Shown here piece by piece: positions 25,697 through 33,617 of a stretch of 43,615 nucleotides of DNA; position 1 is the stretch's first letter, and the number at the start of each line of letters is the position of its first letter. The notes under the pieces were generated by a model, which worked only from the letters and a program-made list of their open reading frames with translations, was not told where the DNA came from and did no database searches. Position numbers and translations under genes: made by a program. Source of the stretch: Sphingobacterium tenebrionis (GTDB lineage: Bacteria > Bacteroidota > Bacteroidia > Sphingobacteriales > Sphingobacteriaceae); NCBI RefSeq assembly GCF_037126265.1, contig NZ_JAYLLN010000033.1, positions 1-43,615 of the forward strand, written 5' to 3'.

Positions 25697-26341
25697 TTAT
25701 CTCCTCCCAGGCCTATGCGAAATAAAATGATCCTTCAACTTATCCAACCCAATATTCTCCTCCACCTTATCCAATTCAAATAACCAAGCCTTTTCCGGCA
25801 AAACCTCCGACTGTTCCTTCGAATTAATCAAATCCAACGGTTTCACCTTCACTGTTTTCTCAATTGCCGATTTTCCCTCATGGCTTCTCCGAGAAGTCCG
25901 CACAATCTGAAATTCCATCGTCGGCCATTTATTGATCGCCGAAAAATTACCCGTATAAATCTGATTATACTCCCTTGCAGGAATAATATTCGCAAAAATC
26001 CCAGTTCGTTTATTTCCCGAAACCTCCTCCACAGCTACCAACAGCTCAAAAGAAGTCTCATTGACCAAGAAAAACTTCACCAATCCATCCTTCTGCTCAC
26101 CAGTAAGCGCCAAATAAATCCCTTTGTCAATAAATTTAGCATTCAGATTCACCTGAACAGGTTCATCATCCTCTGCCATCCGCATATTTCCATGCACCAA
26201 AGTAATTTTATTCAACAATACCGGAATCTCAAATCCTGTATCATCCGTTACCCCCACCATCTCATTCCCTAAAAATGAGGTGATATGTCCTTCTATGGGC
26301 TCTTCTACAAATCGTACTAAATCGCCTATTTTATAATTCAT
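25697..26341 (-). CDS. DUF2027-like protein, no Smr domain
   Basis: 214 residues. The N-terminus (MNYKIGDLVRFVEEPIEGHI, GNEMVGVTDDTGFEIPVLL, ITLVHG) is the SH3-like start of Bacteroidota DUF2027 proteins, followed by a beta-rich domain (IYLALTGEQKDGLVKFFLVN). In many homologues I recall a C-terminal Smr nuclease-like domain; this one stops at KDHFISHRPGRR right after the linker, so it is either a short form or truncated. Its start overlaps the aminotransferase stop (26338-26341). The frame ends 34 bases from a repeat cluster. Function is unknown. Confidence 0.72.
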   Translation of the reverse strand: MNYKIGDLVRFVEEPIEGHITSFLGNEMVGVTDDTGFEIPVLLNKITLVHGNMRMAEDDEPVQVNLNAKFIDKGIYLALTGEQKDGLVKFFLVNETSFELLVAVEEVSGNKRTGIFANIIPAREYNQIYTGNFSAINKWPTMEFQIVRTSRRSHEGKSAIEKTVKVKPLDLINSKEQSEVLPEKAWLFELDKVEENIGLDKLKDHFISHRPGRR

Positions 26342-27414
26342 CGTAAACTTTCTATTATTTCTATCAATCGATGTACATCTTCCTTGTCATTATATAGATG
26401 CAATCCTATTCGTATTCCTGTTCCTCGCGGGAAACATTTAACTCCACTCTGTAATAAATTTGGATATAAGGCCGGGTCGATCTGTATATTGATCAAGGAA
26501 GATCTGTTCGCTCTTTTGCAGATATCCAACAAAAATCCCCTTTCATCCAACAACTCATAAGCCTCATTCCGCACTTCTTCCAAATGTGCGCCAACTTCCC
26601 TTAAACCCATTCTTTCCAAAAACTTTAGCGATTGCTGCAAGGTCCCATGTGCCAACGTATCCTGGTGTCCCGGTTCAAAGAACGTTCCTAGCAACGATTT
26701 GGTTTGCCACATGGCAGCCTTCGGTCGTGGAATATCCTTCAGCATCCCATTTAGAAAATCAGCTAATCCATCACTCAGCGTAATAAAGCCATTACCAAAA
26801 CCCGACAACAACCATTTATAACCCGAACAGGCTAGCGCATCTATCCCCGAAGCTTTAAAATCGAAAGGCTCCGTGCCCAAGTATTGCGTAGCATCAACTA
26901 TGATCCACATCTCCGGAAAGGTCTTCTTGAGTTGTTGAATAAAACCCAGATCAATTTTTAATCCCGAAATATATTGAACCACACTAAAGACAAAAACATC
27001 CGGCCGCTGCGTTTCGATAGCCTCCAGAATCCTTTCCTCCACATTTGTGCTGACCGGAACTTCCTGAAAGCTTAATCTCCTATTGATCAAGGGATATTGC
27101 AGGGAGGGGTATTCATCCGCTAAAACCAAAAATTCAAAATCAGTGGGCAAGCTTTCTATCAGGGTGTTATAACCAAAGGAAAAATTCGGCGTTAGGAAGG
27201 TGTTTTCGCTATTCGTATTGAATAAGGTAGATATGCTGGCTTTTACTTCCGAAAGGAAATCCGCCTGCTTATCCCGTAGGTCTGTATGGATATCAAAAAA
27301 CGTTTCATCCCAATTTCTTCGCCACGCAAGTGTTTCCTTAGGAATCAATCCGTTTCCGGGCGTATTGACATATAAAATCTGCTCAGAGAGGTTAAAGTGT
27401 TCTTTGAAATCCAT
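26338..27414 (-). CDS. class V PLP-dependent aminotransferase
   Basis: 358 residues, fold type I. The PLP lysine is Lys200 in ACSGYKWLLSGFGNGF, with Asp174 and Gln177 in IIVDATQYLG contacting the cofactor. N-terminal NTPGNGLIPKET and FLTPNFSFGYN fit the cysteine desulfurase/kynureninase-like branch. There is no clear catalytic cysteine loop of the IscS kind, so the reaction is unknown. Its start overlaps the end of aat by 23 bases and its stop overlaps the DUF2027 gene, so all lie in one operon. Confidence 0.85.
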   Translation of the reverse strand: MDFKEHFNLSEQILYVNTPGNGLIPKETLAWRRNWDETFFDIHTDLRDKQADFLSEVKASISTLFNTNSENTFLTPNFSFGYNTLIESLPTDFEFLVLADEYPSLQYPLINRRLSFQEVPVSTNVEERILEAIETQRPDVFVFSVVQYISGLKIDLGFIQQLKKTFPEMWIIVDATQYLGTEPFDFKASGIDALACSGYKWLLSGFGNGFITLSDGLADFLNGMLKDIPRPKAAMWQTKSLLGTFFEPGHQDTLAHGTLQQSLKFLERMGLREVGAHLEEVRNEAYELLDERGFLLDICKRANRSSLINIQIDPALYPNLLQSGVKCFPRGTGIRIGLHLYNDKEDVHRLIEIIESLR

Positions 27415-28060
27415 ATGGCTTTATATCTTGATGAGCTAAATCTAGCAAATATTTCTCTTGGCTGATTAATTCTGCCCCCATTCTTTGCAGATGTTGCGAT
27501 GGTACCTGGCAATCGATCATCGACAAACCAAAATCTTGTGCAAGATGGACTAAGGCGACTTTGGAAGCATCGGAAACTCTGGAGAACATACTTTCTCCAC
27601 AGAAAACCCGGCCTACCTGAACACCATATAATCCCCCAACCAACTTATTATCCTGCCAAACCTCTATACTATGTGCATATCCGGCCTTGTGCAGATTAAT
27701 GTATGCCTGTTGCATGTCATCAACGATCCAAGTGCCCTGTTGATCTTTTCGATCCATCGTTGCACAGGCTTGAATTACCTCTGCAAAAGCTGTATCTACT
27801 GTGATTCGGAATTTGCCGGATCTTACTGTTTTCTGAAGGCTTTTTGAGATTTTTATCTTTTCAGGATAGAGCACAAATCTTTCAAAAGGCGCATACCATA
27901 ATATGGGGGTGTCCTCATCATACCATGGGAAAATTCCATATTCATAAGCCAACAATAACCGATCGATGCTTAAATCGCCGCCAACGGCCAATAATCCATC
28001 TTCGTCTGCTAATGAAGGGTGAGGAAAACTGATCTGTTTTTCATCCAATCTGTAGATCAT
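27392..28060 (-). CDS. aat: leucyl/phenylalanyl-tRNA-protein transferase
   Basis: 222 residues. Transfers Leu or Phe from tRNA to N-terminal Arg or Lys of proteins, marking them for ClpAP through the bacterial N-end rule. Motifs: FPHPSLADEDGLLAVGGDLS, YGIFPWYDEDTPILWYAP, PERFVLYP-like FERFVLYPEKI, HSIEVWQDNKLVGGLYGVQVG, GESMFSRVSDASKVAL, and IDCQVPSQHLQRMGAELI. Length is normal for the family. The start lies 14 bases after the rbfA stop. The gene pair rbfA-aat with downstream metabolic genes forms a compact minus-strand unit. Confidence 0.95.
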   Translation of the reverse strand: MIYRLDEKQISFPHPSLADEDGLLAVGGDLSIDRLLLAYEYGIFPWYDEDTPILWYAPFERFVLYPEKIKISKSLQKTVRSGKFRITVDTAFAEVIQACATMDRKDQQGTWIVDDMQQAYINLHKAGYAHSIEVWQDNKLVGGLYGVQVGRVFCGESMFSRVSDASKVALVHLAQDFGLSMIDCQVPSQHLQRMGAELISQEKYLLDLAHQDIKPYGFQRTL

Positions 28061-28074
28061 GCCTTTAAGAAGTA

Positions 28075-28449
28075 CTATTCTTCTGGTTGGCGAGGTTCTT
28101 TGCTGATCTCGTCAAACAATTTATCCATGTGCTCCACATATTCGTTGGTGTCATCCAGGAAGAACTCCAATTGTGGAACAATGCGTGCCTGGTTTTTGAT
28201 CCTTGCACCTAATTTATAGCGGATCTCGTTGGATTTGCTTTTGATGTTTTCCAGATCTGCCTTTGCTGTAGAAGTTTTAAGGAAACTTAGGTAAACGCGT
28301 GCGATGGCCAAGTCGGGTGTAACCCGAACTTTGGTCACAGTAATAAAAGCACCTGGAGCCCATGCATTACCCTCTCTCTGAAACATCTCCGCTAAATCCT
28401 GTTGGATCACTCCTGCAAATCGTTGTTGTCTTTTACTTTCTGTTGCCAT
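28075..28449 (-). CDS. rbfA: 30S ribosome-binding factor A
   Basis: 124 residues. A KH-type protein that assists late maturation of the 30S subunit and 16S 5' end. Seen: RQQRFAGVIQQDLAEMFQRE at the N-terminus, ITVTKVRVTPDLAIARVYLS in the centre, and IKNQARIVPQLEFFLDDTNE with the typical R-x-x-P-x-L-x-F-x-x-D motif, ending in an acidic tail. A TATATTTG box on the minus strand (28524-28517) could start its mRNA, giving a leader of about 60 bases with two direct repeats. Confidence 0.95.
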   Translation of the reverse strand: MATESKRQQRFAGVIQQDLAEMFQREGNAWAPGAFITVTKVRVTPDLAIARVYLSFLKTSTAKADLENIKSKSNEIRYKLGARIKNQARIVPQLEFFLDDTNEYVEHMDKLFDEISKEPRQPEE

Positions 28450-28459
28450 GTTTATCTGT

Positions 28460-28490
28460 TTTTAACTGTTGTTCACGTTTTAACTGTTGT
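28460..28490. repeat. direct repeat in the rbfA leader
   Basis: TTTTAACTGTTGT occurs at 28460-28472 and 28478-28490, 18 bases apart, between the rbfA start and its candidate promoter. Confidence 0.7.
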
Positions 28491-28557
28491 GAAAGGACGA
28501 ATGTGTGTCCGTTTTACAAATATAAGATTTTTGGCCGTCATTGAGAGGAACTTTACC

Positions 28558-28629
28558 CGTCATTGCGAGGAACGAAGCAATCTTTACACTAATCGAAAGA
28601 TTGCTTCCTCGTGCCTCCTCGCAATGACG
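28558..28629. repeat. REP-like element, copy C (type I)
   Basis: Left short arm CGTCATTGCGAGGAACGAAG... (28558-28585) and right long arm ending CTCCTCGCAATGACG (28596-28629), spaced by about 10 bases. Both arms keep the internal ATTGC/GCAAT pairing. A partial third arm (GTCATTGAGAGGAA) lies at 28537-28550. Confidence 0.85.
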
Positions 28630-28660
28630 AATTACGCAATGACGTATTTTCAAAAAAAAT

Positions 28661-28703
28661 CCCAAAAAAAAAAGACTTGTCGTGGGCATGGTGACAAGTC
28701 TTT
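28661..28703 (-). terminator. strong minus-strand terminator of the candidate RNA
   Basis: On the minus strand AAAGACTTGTC pairs perfectly with GACAAGTCTTT (11 bp, 11-base loop) and is followed by a further run of T residues (the A-run at 28664-28673 on the plus strand). No protein gene lies upstream of it on that strand for over 500 bases. Confidence 0.85.
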
Positions 28704-28841
28704 AATCAAAATTAGTTTATAATTGGATAGAATAATTTCTTTCAAAGTTTTAAGACATTCAGGTCTATCATTTTTTAGTTTCTTTGGGTGGTTATTAGTG
28801 TGAGTGTAAACTCACTTTTTATTTCTTTTCATCTCCCTTTA
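28661..28841 (-). ncRNA. candidate small non-coding RNA (~180 nt)
   Basis: A promoter candidate at 28878-28847 and the terminator at 28703-28661 define a minus-strand transcript of about 180 nt in a 788-base non-coding region. It contains a short hairpin GTGAGTTTACACTCAC (28815-28800) with an AAAAAG lead, and two tiny ORFs only (MKRNKK, preceded by GGGAG, and MIDLNVLKL). If the stop of the first is ignored, the frame stays open for more than 50 codons, so a recoded or decayed small protein is the alternative. It does not show the long closed helix of 6S RNA, and I recognise no RNA family. Ends are inferred from the motifs. Confidence 0.45.
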
Positions 28842-28846
28842 CATCA

Positions 28847-28878
28847 CAAACATAGGTCTTTAAAGACTTTACTGCAAA
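28847..28878 (-). promoter_or_regulatory. promoter of the candidate RNA (TTTG - 20 bp - TATGTTTG)
   Basis: On the minus strand TTTG (28878-28875) lies exactly 20 bases before TATGTTTG (28854-28847). This is the best match to the Bacteroidota promoter form in the window. There is no annotated gene start for it to serve other than the candidate RNA. Confidence 0.55.
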
Positions 28879-29178
28879 TTGTTTTTTAAAAAAAAGTAAG
28901 TAGTTACTTAATTAATTTGGCTGTATTTTCCTTATTACTCCAAGATTGCTTTTTTCAGACAGGCTAAAATCCAAGCCATTTCTAACCCCACCACCGCCCC
29001 AAATTTGGATAAAAACCTTGCTAAAACGGAAAAGCTGTTAAAAATTGTTAAAATTTCCAGCCTAAAATCCAATTATGAAATAATTGTCAACAAAAATTTA
29101 AAAAAACATGAAGCTTCTGTAAAGAATTGAATAAACCCAACCACAACCCATCCCCAATTCCCCAACAATTCAACAGAT
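28879..29178. other. non-coding stretch upstream of argH
   Basis: AT-rich with a small dyad AAGTAA/TTACTT near 28895-28910 and homopolymer runs. I see no ORF with protein-like composition, tRNA or terminator here. Confidence 0.5.
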
Positions 29179-29190
29179 TTTGATTCCATA

Positions 29191-29220
29191 TTGTAAATTC
29201 TACAGATATTGGTACTTTTG
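29191..29220 (+). promoter_or_regulatory. candidate argH promoter (TTG - 19 bp - TACTTTTG)
   Basis: TTG at 29191-29193 and TACTTTTG at 29213-29220 match the phylum's -33/-7 pair. The ATG follows 18 bases later, giving a leader of about 11 bases. Confidence 0.55.
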
Positions 29221-29237
29221 TTCGAGATACCGCACAC

Positions 29238-30578
29238 ATGAAAATTTGGCAAAAAAATATCGATGTTGATTCGTTTGTCGAGTCATTTACCGTAGGGCAG
29301 GACCGTGAAATGGATATGCACCTGGCAGGTGCAGATGTATTGGGATCCCTTGCGCATACCCGAATGCTCAACAGCATCAACCTGATGACAGATGAGGATC
29401 TATCCTTGGTCCAAAAAGAACTTAAAAATATCTACCAAGAAATCCTGGATGGCAAATTCCTGATTGAAGATTCGGTCGAGGATGTGCATTCCCAAGTAGA
29501 AATGATGCTTACCCAACGGATTGGAGAAGCAGGCAAGAAAATCCATTCCGGAAGGTCAAGAAATGATCAGGTATTGGTGGATCTGAAATTATATTTCCGA
29601 TCAGAGATCGAATCTATCTTTAAAAATACCGAAGCACTTTTCCAGCAGCTTATCCAATTGAGCAATCAGCATAAGCAGGTATTGATGCCAGGTTATACCC
29701 ACCTACAGATTGCTATGCCTTCATCCTTTGGATTATGGTTTGGCGCTTATGCGGAAAGTTTGGTGGATGACCTTCAATTGTTAAAAGCAGCTTGGCATAT
29801 CTGTAATAAGAATCCATTGGGTTCTGCCGCAGGATACGGATCATCCTTTCCATTGAACCGTACCATGACCACCAACTTATTGGGATTTGAAGACCTCAAC
29901 TACAATGTGGTTTATGCACAGATGGGAAGAGGCAAGACCGAAAGGATCCTTGCCCAAGCGATGAGTTCCATTGCAGCCACACTGGCTAAATTTGCCATGG
30001 ATGTTACCTTGTTCATCAACCAGAACTTCGGTTTCATTTCTTTTCCGGCCCATTTGACGACCGGATCTAGCATCATGCCGCATAAGAAGAATCCCGATGT
30101 ATTTGAATTGATCCGTTCCAGATGCAATAAGATCCAGGCATTACCAAACGAAATTGCCATGATGACCAGCAACCTTCCGGTAGGTTATCACCGTGATCTC
30201 CAATTGCTGAAAGAAAACCTGTTTCCAGCATTCCAATCCCTTAATGACTGTTTGGCTATTGCAAAATACATGTTGGAGAATATCAGTATTAAAGATAATA
30301 TCCTAGATGACCCTAAATACGATTACCTGTTCTCGGTAGAGGTTGTCAACAATGAGGTACTAAATGGTATCCCGTTCCGGGAAGCCTATAAAAACATAGG
30401 ATTAGCGATTGAAGAAGGGAAATTCCAACCCGCGAAAGAGGTAAATCATACCCATGAGGGAAGTATAGGAAACCTTTGCAACGACCAGATCGAACGGATG
30501 TTCCAGCATGTCAAGGCTGAGTTCGGATTCGAAAAAGTAGAGAAAGCGTTAAACGAATTATTGAAAAAGGAGGCTTAA
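29238..30578 (+). CDS. argH: argininosuccinate lyase
   Basis: 446 residues. Splits argininosuccinate into arginine and fumarate, the last step of arginine synthesis. Fumarase/aspartase superfamily blocks are present: IHSGRSRNDQVLVDLKLYFR, VLMPGYTHLQIAMPSSFGLW, and the signature GSSIMPHKKNPDVFELIR carrying the catalytic serine loop. No other arg gene is adjacent. The gene ends in a palindromic terminator shared with galM; its last four residues KKEA are encoded by the hairpin. Confidence 0.96.
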   Translation: MKIWQKNIDVDSFVESFTVGQDREMDMHLAGADVLGSLAHTRMLNSINLMTDEDLSLVQKELKNIYQEILDGKFLIEDSVEDVHSQVEMMLTQRIGEAGKKIHSGRSRNDQVLVDLKLYFRSEIESIFKNTEALFQQLIQLSNQHKQVLMPGYTHLQIAMPSSFGLWFGAYAESLVDDLQLLKAAWHICNKNPLGSAAGYGSSFPLNRTMTTNLLGFEDLNYNVVYAQMGRGKTERILAQAMSSIAATLAKFAMDVTLFINQNFGFISFPAHLTTGSSIMPHKKNPDVFELIRSRCNKIQALPNEIAMMTSNLPVGYHRDLQLLKENLFPAFQSLNDCLAIAKYMLENISIKDNILDDPKYDYLFSVEVVNNEVLNGIPFREAYKNIGLAIEEGKFQPAKEVNHTHEGSIGNLCNDQIERMFQHVKAEFGFEKVEKALNELLKKEA

Positions 30579-30590
30579 GCCTCCTTTTTT
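30564..30590. terminator. bidirectional terminator containing both stop codons
   Basis: AAAAAGGAGGCTT followed by its exact reverse complement makes a perfect 26-bp palindrome (30564-30589). Transcribed either way it gives a GGAGGC/GCCTCC hairpin with an A-lead and a T-tract. The central TTAA contains the overlapping TAA stops of argH (plus) and galM (minus). Confidence 0.92.
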
Positions 30591-31639
30591 ATGCTGAATT
30601 TATATCGAATCTCACTCTGAAACACCTCTCCAGGTTTTAAAAGCACTGTCGGGAAATCTTTTTGGTTAGGGCTATCCGGATAATGCTGGGCCTCAAAACA
30701 AAAGCCCCCATACCTCAAATATTTATGTCCTGATTTTCCCTGATCATCTGCCAGGAAATTTCCGGTATAGAATTGTAGGCCAGGCTCCGTAGTAAAAACC
30801 TCCAAACAAATTCCACTGTCCTTCGAATAGGCATGTGCTGCAGCCTGGCTTAAGGGTTGTTTGTTCACAAAGCAATGGTCATAACCTGTCCCGTTTATCA
30901 ATTGTTCCTCTTTGGCCTCAAAATCCTGCGCGATGCTCTTTGGTTCCCTAAAATCAAAGGCAGTGCCTTCCACCGGCATAACACCACCTTCCGGAATCTG
31001 TTGATCGTTGATGGGAACAAATTCATCCGAATTTATTTGAACAATATGGTTCAATACATCGCCATTCCCTTCGCCATTCAGGTTGAAATAGGCATGATTG
31101 GTTAAGTTGATGATGGTTGTGGCATTTGTGGTTGCCCGAAATTTGATGATGATCTCATTCTCATTGCTCAGCTCATAGGATACCGAAGTCTTCAGTTCGC
31201 CTGGAAAACCCTCCTCACCATCTGCAGAGACATAATAGAAATCCACCAGTTTCTTAAAACTGACCTGCCTGTCCCATACTTTGGTATGAAAACCTTCCTT
31301 TCCGCCATGCAGACTGTTCGGACCATTGTTCAGCGCGAGGGTGAATTCCTGGTCATCAATACAGAATTTCCCTGCTGCAATACGGTTGCAGAACCGACCG
31401 ATCGTAGCCCCATGATATTGTTCCTGGGCATTTACATAACCTTTTATACTGTCAAAACCTAAAACCACATCGATCAGGTTACCATACTTATCCGGTACCA
31501 ATGCACTCACCAATCGGGCACCATAATCCGTTAGGGCAATCTGCATCCCTGCCCGGTTTCTCAACGTGATCAGGTGGGTGTTCTTATTGTTTATTTTGTC
31601 TTCAAAATCCTTTGCTAAGGGTAGCGGGTAAGTCGTCAT
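30575..31639 (-). CDS. galM: aldose 1-epimerase (mutarotase)
   Basis: 354 residues from the ATG at 31639 (MTTYPLPLAKDFED); an ATG at 31672 would add 11 residues. Interconverts alpha and beta anomers of galactose or glucose. Blocks: ALTDYGARLVSALVPD, GATIGRFCNRIAAGKF, NSLHGGKEGFHTKVW (catalytic-region histidine), LTNHAYFNLNG (proton-donor histidine), DHCFV, FTTEPGLQFYTGNF, and GFCFEAQHYPDSPNQKDFP with the catalytic glutamate. No signal peptide, so cytoplasmic. It ends in the palindrome shared with argH and has the same KKEA tail. Confidence 0.94.
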   Translation of the reverse strand: MTTYPLPLAKDFEDKINNKNTHLITLRNRAGMQIALTDYGARLVSALVPDKYGNLIDVVLGFDSIKGYVNAQEQYHGATIGRFCNRIAAGKFCIDDQEFTLALNNGPNSLHGGKEGFHTKVWDRQVSFKKLVDFYYVSADGEEGFPGELKTSVSYELSNENEIIIKFRATTNATTIINLTNHAYFNLNGEGNGDVLNHIVQINSDEFVPINDQQIPEGGVMPVEGTAFDFREPKSIAQDFEAKEEQLINGTGYDHCFVNKQPLSQAAAHAYSKDSGICLEVFTTEPGLQFYTGNFLADDQGKSGHKYLRYGGFCFEAQHYPDSPNQKDFPTVLLKPGEVFQSEIRYKFSIKKEA

Positions 31640-31747
31640 GCTATTATCGGTTATTGTTTCTAAAGATAGCAAATATGCAACGCCTTAGCAACGAGAAAAG
31701 GCTTTAATATTTCTTCTGATTTTTGTAAATTGGTAAAAATCAAGTAT

Positions 31748-32152
31748 ATGAACAAACTCTACGCCTTATTCTTTCTGCTCAGTTTCCTATTGTTTCTCTT
31801 TTCCATGCTGGTGGTACCTGCCGACGCCATCGCCCGTATTCCCTTCCAAGGCGACCAATATGTTTTTCCCGAACGAAATATTGTTTGGGTTTTAGCCCTT
31901 ACCGCCTTGGTATTTGCCTTGCTTTACCTTTTTACCTTTAAATTCCTGCAATCTTCCCGTTGGGGATATATGCATTTTATCTGTTTTACGTTCCTGTCCA
32001 TCAACATCATCAGCTACTCCTTTCTCCAGCGGTATGCCATGGATAAAATATCCGAATTATTTACAGGTTCGATGGCGATCCTCCTCTGGATGCAGCTCAT
32101 CTATCCGATTAATCTGCTGATGGGTCTCTTCCGCCGAAAATCCAACTTTTAG
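31748..32152 (+). CDS. unrecognised four-helix membrane protein
   Basis: 134 residues from the ATG at 31748 (MNKLYALFFLL); an earlier TTG at 31730 would add six residues. Four hydrophobic segments: about 5-24, 47-66, 73-93 and 105-128. The loop between helices 1 and 2 (PADAIARIPFQGDQYVFPER) is probably periplasmic, and the C-terminus is basic. I recognise no family. It precedes dgt by 54 bases; a TATATTTG box in the gap suggests separate transcription. Confidence 0.65.
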   Translation: MNKLYALFFLLSFLLFLFSMLVVPADAIARIPFQGDQYVFPERNIVWVLALTALVFALLYLFTFKFLQSSRWGYMHFICFTFLSINIISYSFLQRYAMDKISELFTGSMAILLWMQLIYPINLLMGLFRRKSNF

Positions 32153-32206
32153 GTCAAGCTCCCCTTTTAAAAACGTATATTTGCAATCCAAAAGCCTATA
32201 TTGGAG

Positions 32207-33553
32207 ATGAACTGGAAACAATTAATATCAGCAAAGAGGTGGGGATATGAAGATCGGTTGCCAAGTGAACAATTTGATGCACGATCGGAATTTCAACGGG
32301 ATTACGACCGTTTGATTTTTTCCTCTCCTTTTAGACGTTTACAAAATAAAACACAGGTATTTCCATTGCCAGGCGCAGTGTTTGTCCACAACAGGTTGAC
32401 CCATAGTTTGGAGGTTGCCTCGGTTGGAAGGTCATTGGGACGCTTGTTCTATAACCTGCTGAAAAAGAACAACCCAAACATTGATGAAGAAGCGCCTTAC
32501 CTTCAGGAGGTCGGCAATATTGTTTCTGCAGCCTGTCTATCCCACGACCTGGGAAATCCTGCATTCGGACATTCCGGCGAAGCCGCTATTTCTTCCTTTT
32601 TTACCGATGGTAAAGGGCAGAAATACCAGGAGATGCTAACGAAAGAACAATGGGCAGATATCACCCATTTTGAAGGGAATGCCAATGCCTTGCGCATCCT
32701 GACCCATCCATTTAATGGAAAGGATCCGAAAGGTTTTGCATTGACCTATACCAGCCTTGCGGCCATCGTAAAATATCCTTGTGCTGCCATTGATGGCCAT
32801 ATCAAAGGTTCCCATCACCGTAAAAAATACGGTTACTTCGATGCGGAAAAGGAAACCTTTGAAAAGATAGCCCAAGAGTTGGGACTGGAAAGAGACCCAG
32901 CCAATCCTCAAGGATACTTGAGGCATCCCTTGGTGTATCTGGTAGAAGCGGCGGATGATATCTGTTACAATATCATCGATCTGGAAGATGCCCATCACCT
33001 GAAGATATTGAGTTACGAAGAGGTAGAAGCCTTGTTGTTGCCTTTATGTGGAGGTGAAAACCTAAAGTCCCGTTTGGCAGATCTGGAAGATCCATCCAGT
33101 AGGGTAGCACTATTGCGCGCCAAAGCCATCAATACCTTGATCAATGCCTGCGCGGAAGTATTTGTGGACAACCAGGACCAATTCTTGGCTGGAACCTTCC
33201 AAAAACCGCTCATGGATGCATTGAATGACGATATCGTCGCCCATATGAAAACAATCTCGCAGATCTCTGTTAAGAAAATATACAATGCGGCAACTGTGGT
33301 GCAGATCGAAATTGCCGGTTTCAAGGTGATGAATGCGCTCTTAGAGGAATTTGTGCCGGCCTATCTGAAATCGAACAAATCCTTGTTCGATAAAAAATTG
33401 GTCGCCATGATCCCTTCCCAATTCCATAGTAAGGAGGAGGATACCTATTCCAAAATCCGATCTGTATTGGATTTTGTTTCCGGGATGACCGATGTGTATG
33501 CGGTAGATCTTTACAGGAAGATCAAGGGGATATCGATTGCCTCGCTGGATTAA
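32207..33553 (+). CDS. dgt: deoxyguanosinetriphosphate triphosphohydrolase (dGTPase)
   Basis: 448 residues from the ATG at 32207 (MNWKQLISAKRWG). HD-domain enzyme cleaving dGTP to deoxyguanosine and triphosphate. Metal ligands: His66 (RLTHSLEVASVGRSLG), His113-Asp114 (ACLSHDLGNPAFGHSGE) and the aspartate of VEAADDICYNIIDLED. The N-terminal DYDRLIFSSPFRRLQNKTQV is characteristic of the family. It may control dNTP pools or restrict phage DNA. A TATATTTG box at 32176-32183 is a likely -7 element. A heptameric satellite starts 4 bases after its stop. Confidence 0.93.
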   Translation: MNWKQLISAKRWGYEDRLPSEQFDARSEFQRDYDRLIFSSPFRRLQNKTQVFPLPGAVFVHNRLTHSLEVASVGRSLGRLFYNLLKKNNPNIDEEAPYLQEVGNIVSAACLSHDLGNPAFGHSGEAAISSFFTDGKGQKYQEMLTKEQWADITHFEGNANALRILTHPFNGKDPKGFALTYTSLAAIVKYPCAAIDGHIKGSHHRKKYGYFDAEKETFEKIAQELGLERDPANPQGYLRHPLVYLVEAADDICYNIIDLEDAHHLKILSYEEVEALLLPLCGGENLKSRLADLEDPSSRVALLRAKAINTLINACAEVFVDNQDQFLAGTFQKPLMDALNDDIVAHMKTISQISVKKIYNAATVVQIEIAGFKVMNALLEEFVPAYLKSNKSLFDKKLVAMIPSQFHSKEEDTYSKIRSVLDFVSGMTDVYAVDLYRKIKGISIASLD

Positions 33554-33556
33554 TTT

Positions 33557-33591
33557 GAGTATTTAGTAGATAGTATTTAGTATTTAGACAG
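33557..33591 (+). repeat. heptameric TAG satellite, copy 3 (after dgt)
   Basis: Five 7-bp units: GAGTATT, TAGTAGA, TAGTATT, TAGTATT, TAGACAG. TAG recurs at 33564, 33571, 33578 and 33585, so all three frames are closed. It begins right after the dgt TAA (33551-33553), in sense orientation. Confidence 0.7.
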
Positions 33592-33617
33592 ATTACTTTA
33601 TTAATTAGAAGATAAAG

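Noticed and set aside
28402..28722. ORFs on both strands around 28402-28722
   Set aside because: Repeat-encoded and crossing the rbfA leader or the terminator hairpin; same RHCEERSNL text as other copies.
28800..28820. Plus-strand terminator GTGAGT-GTAA-ACTCAC-TTTTT
   Set aside because: Stem is only 6 bp with low GC, and no plus-strand gene lies upstream; kept as an internal hairpin of the candidate RNA instead.
28661..28841. 6S RNA
   Set aside because: Length fits, but the 5' and 3' parts do not form the long closing helix with a central bubble.
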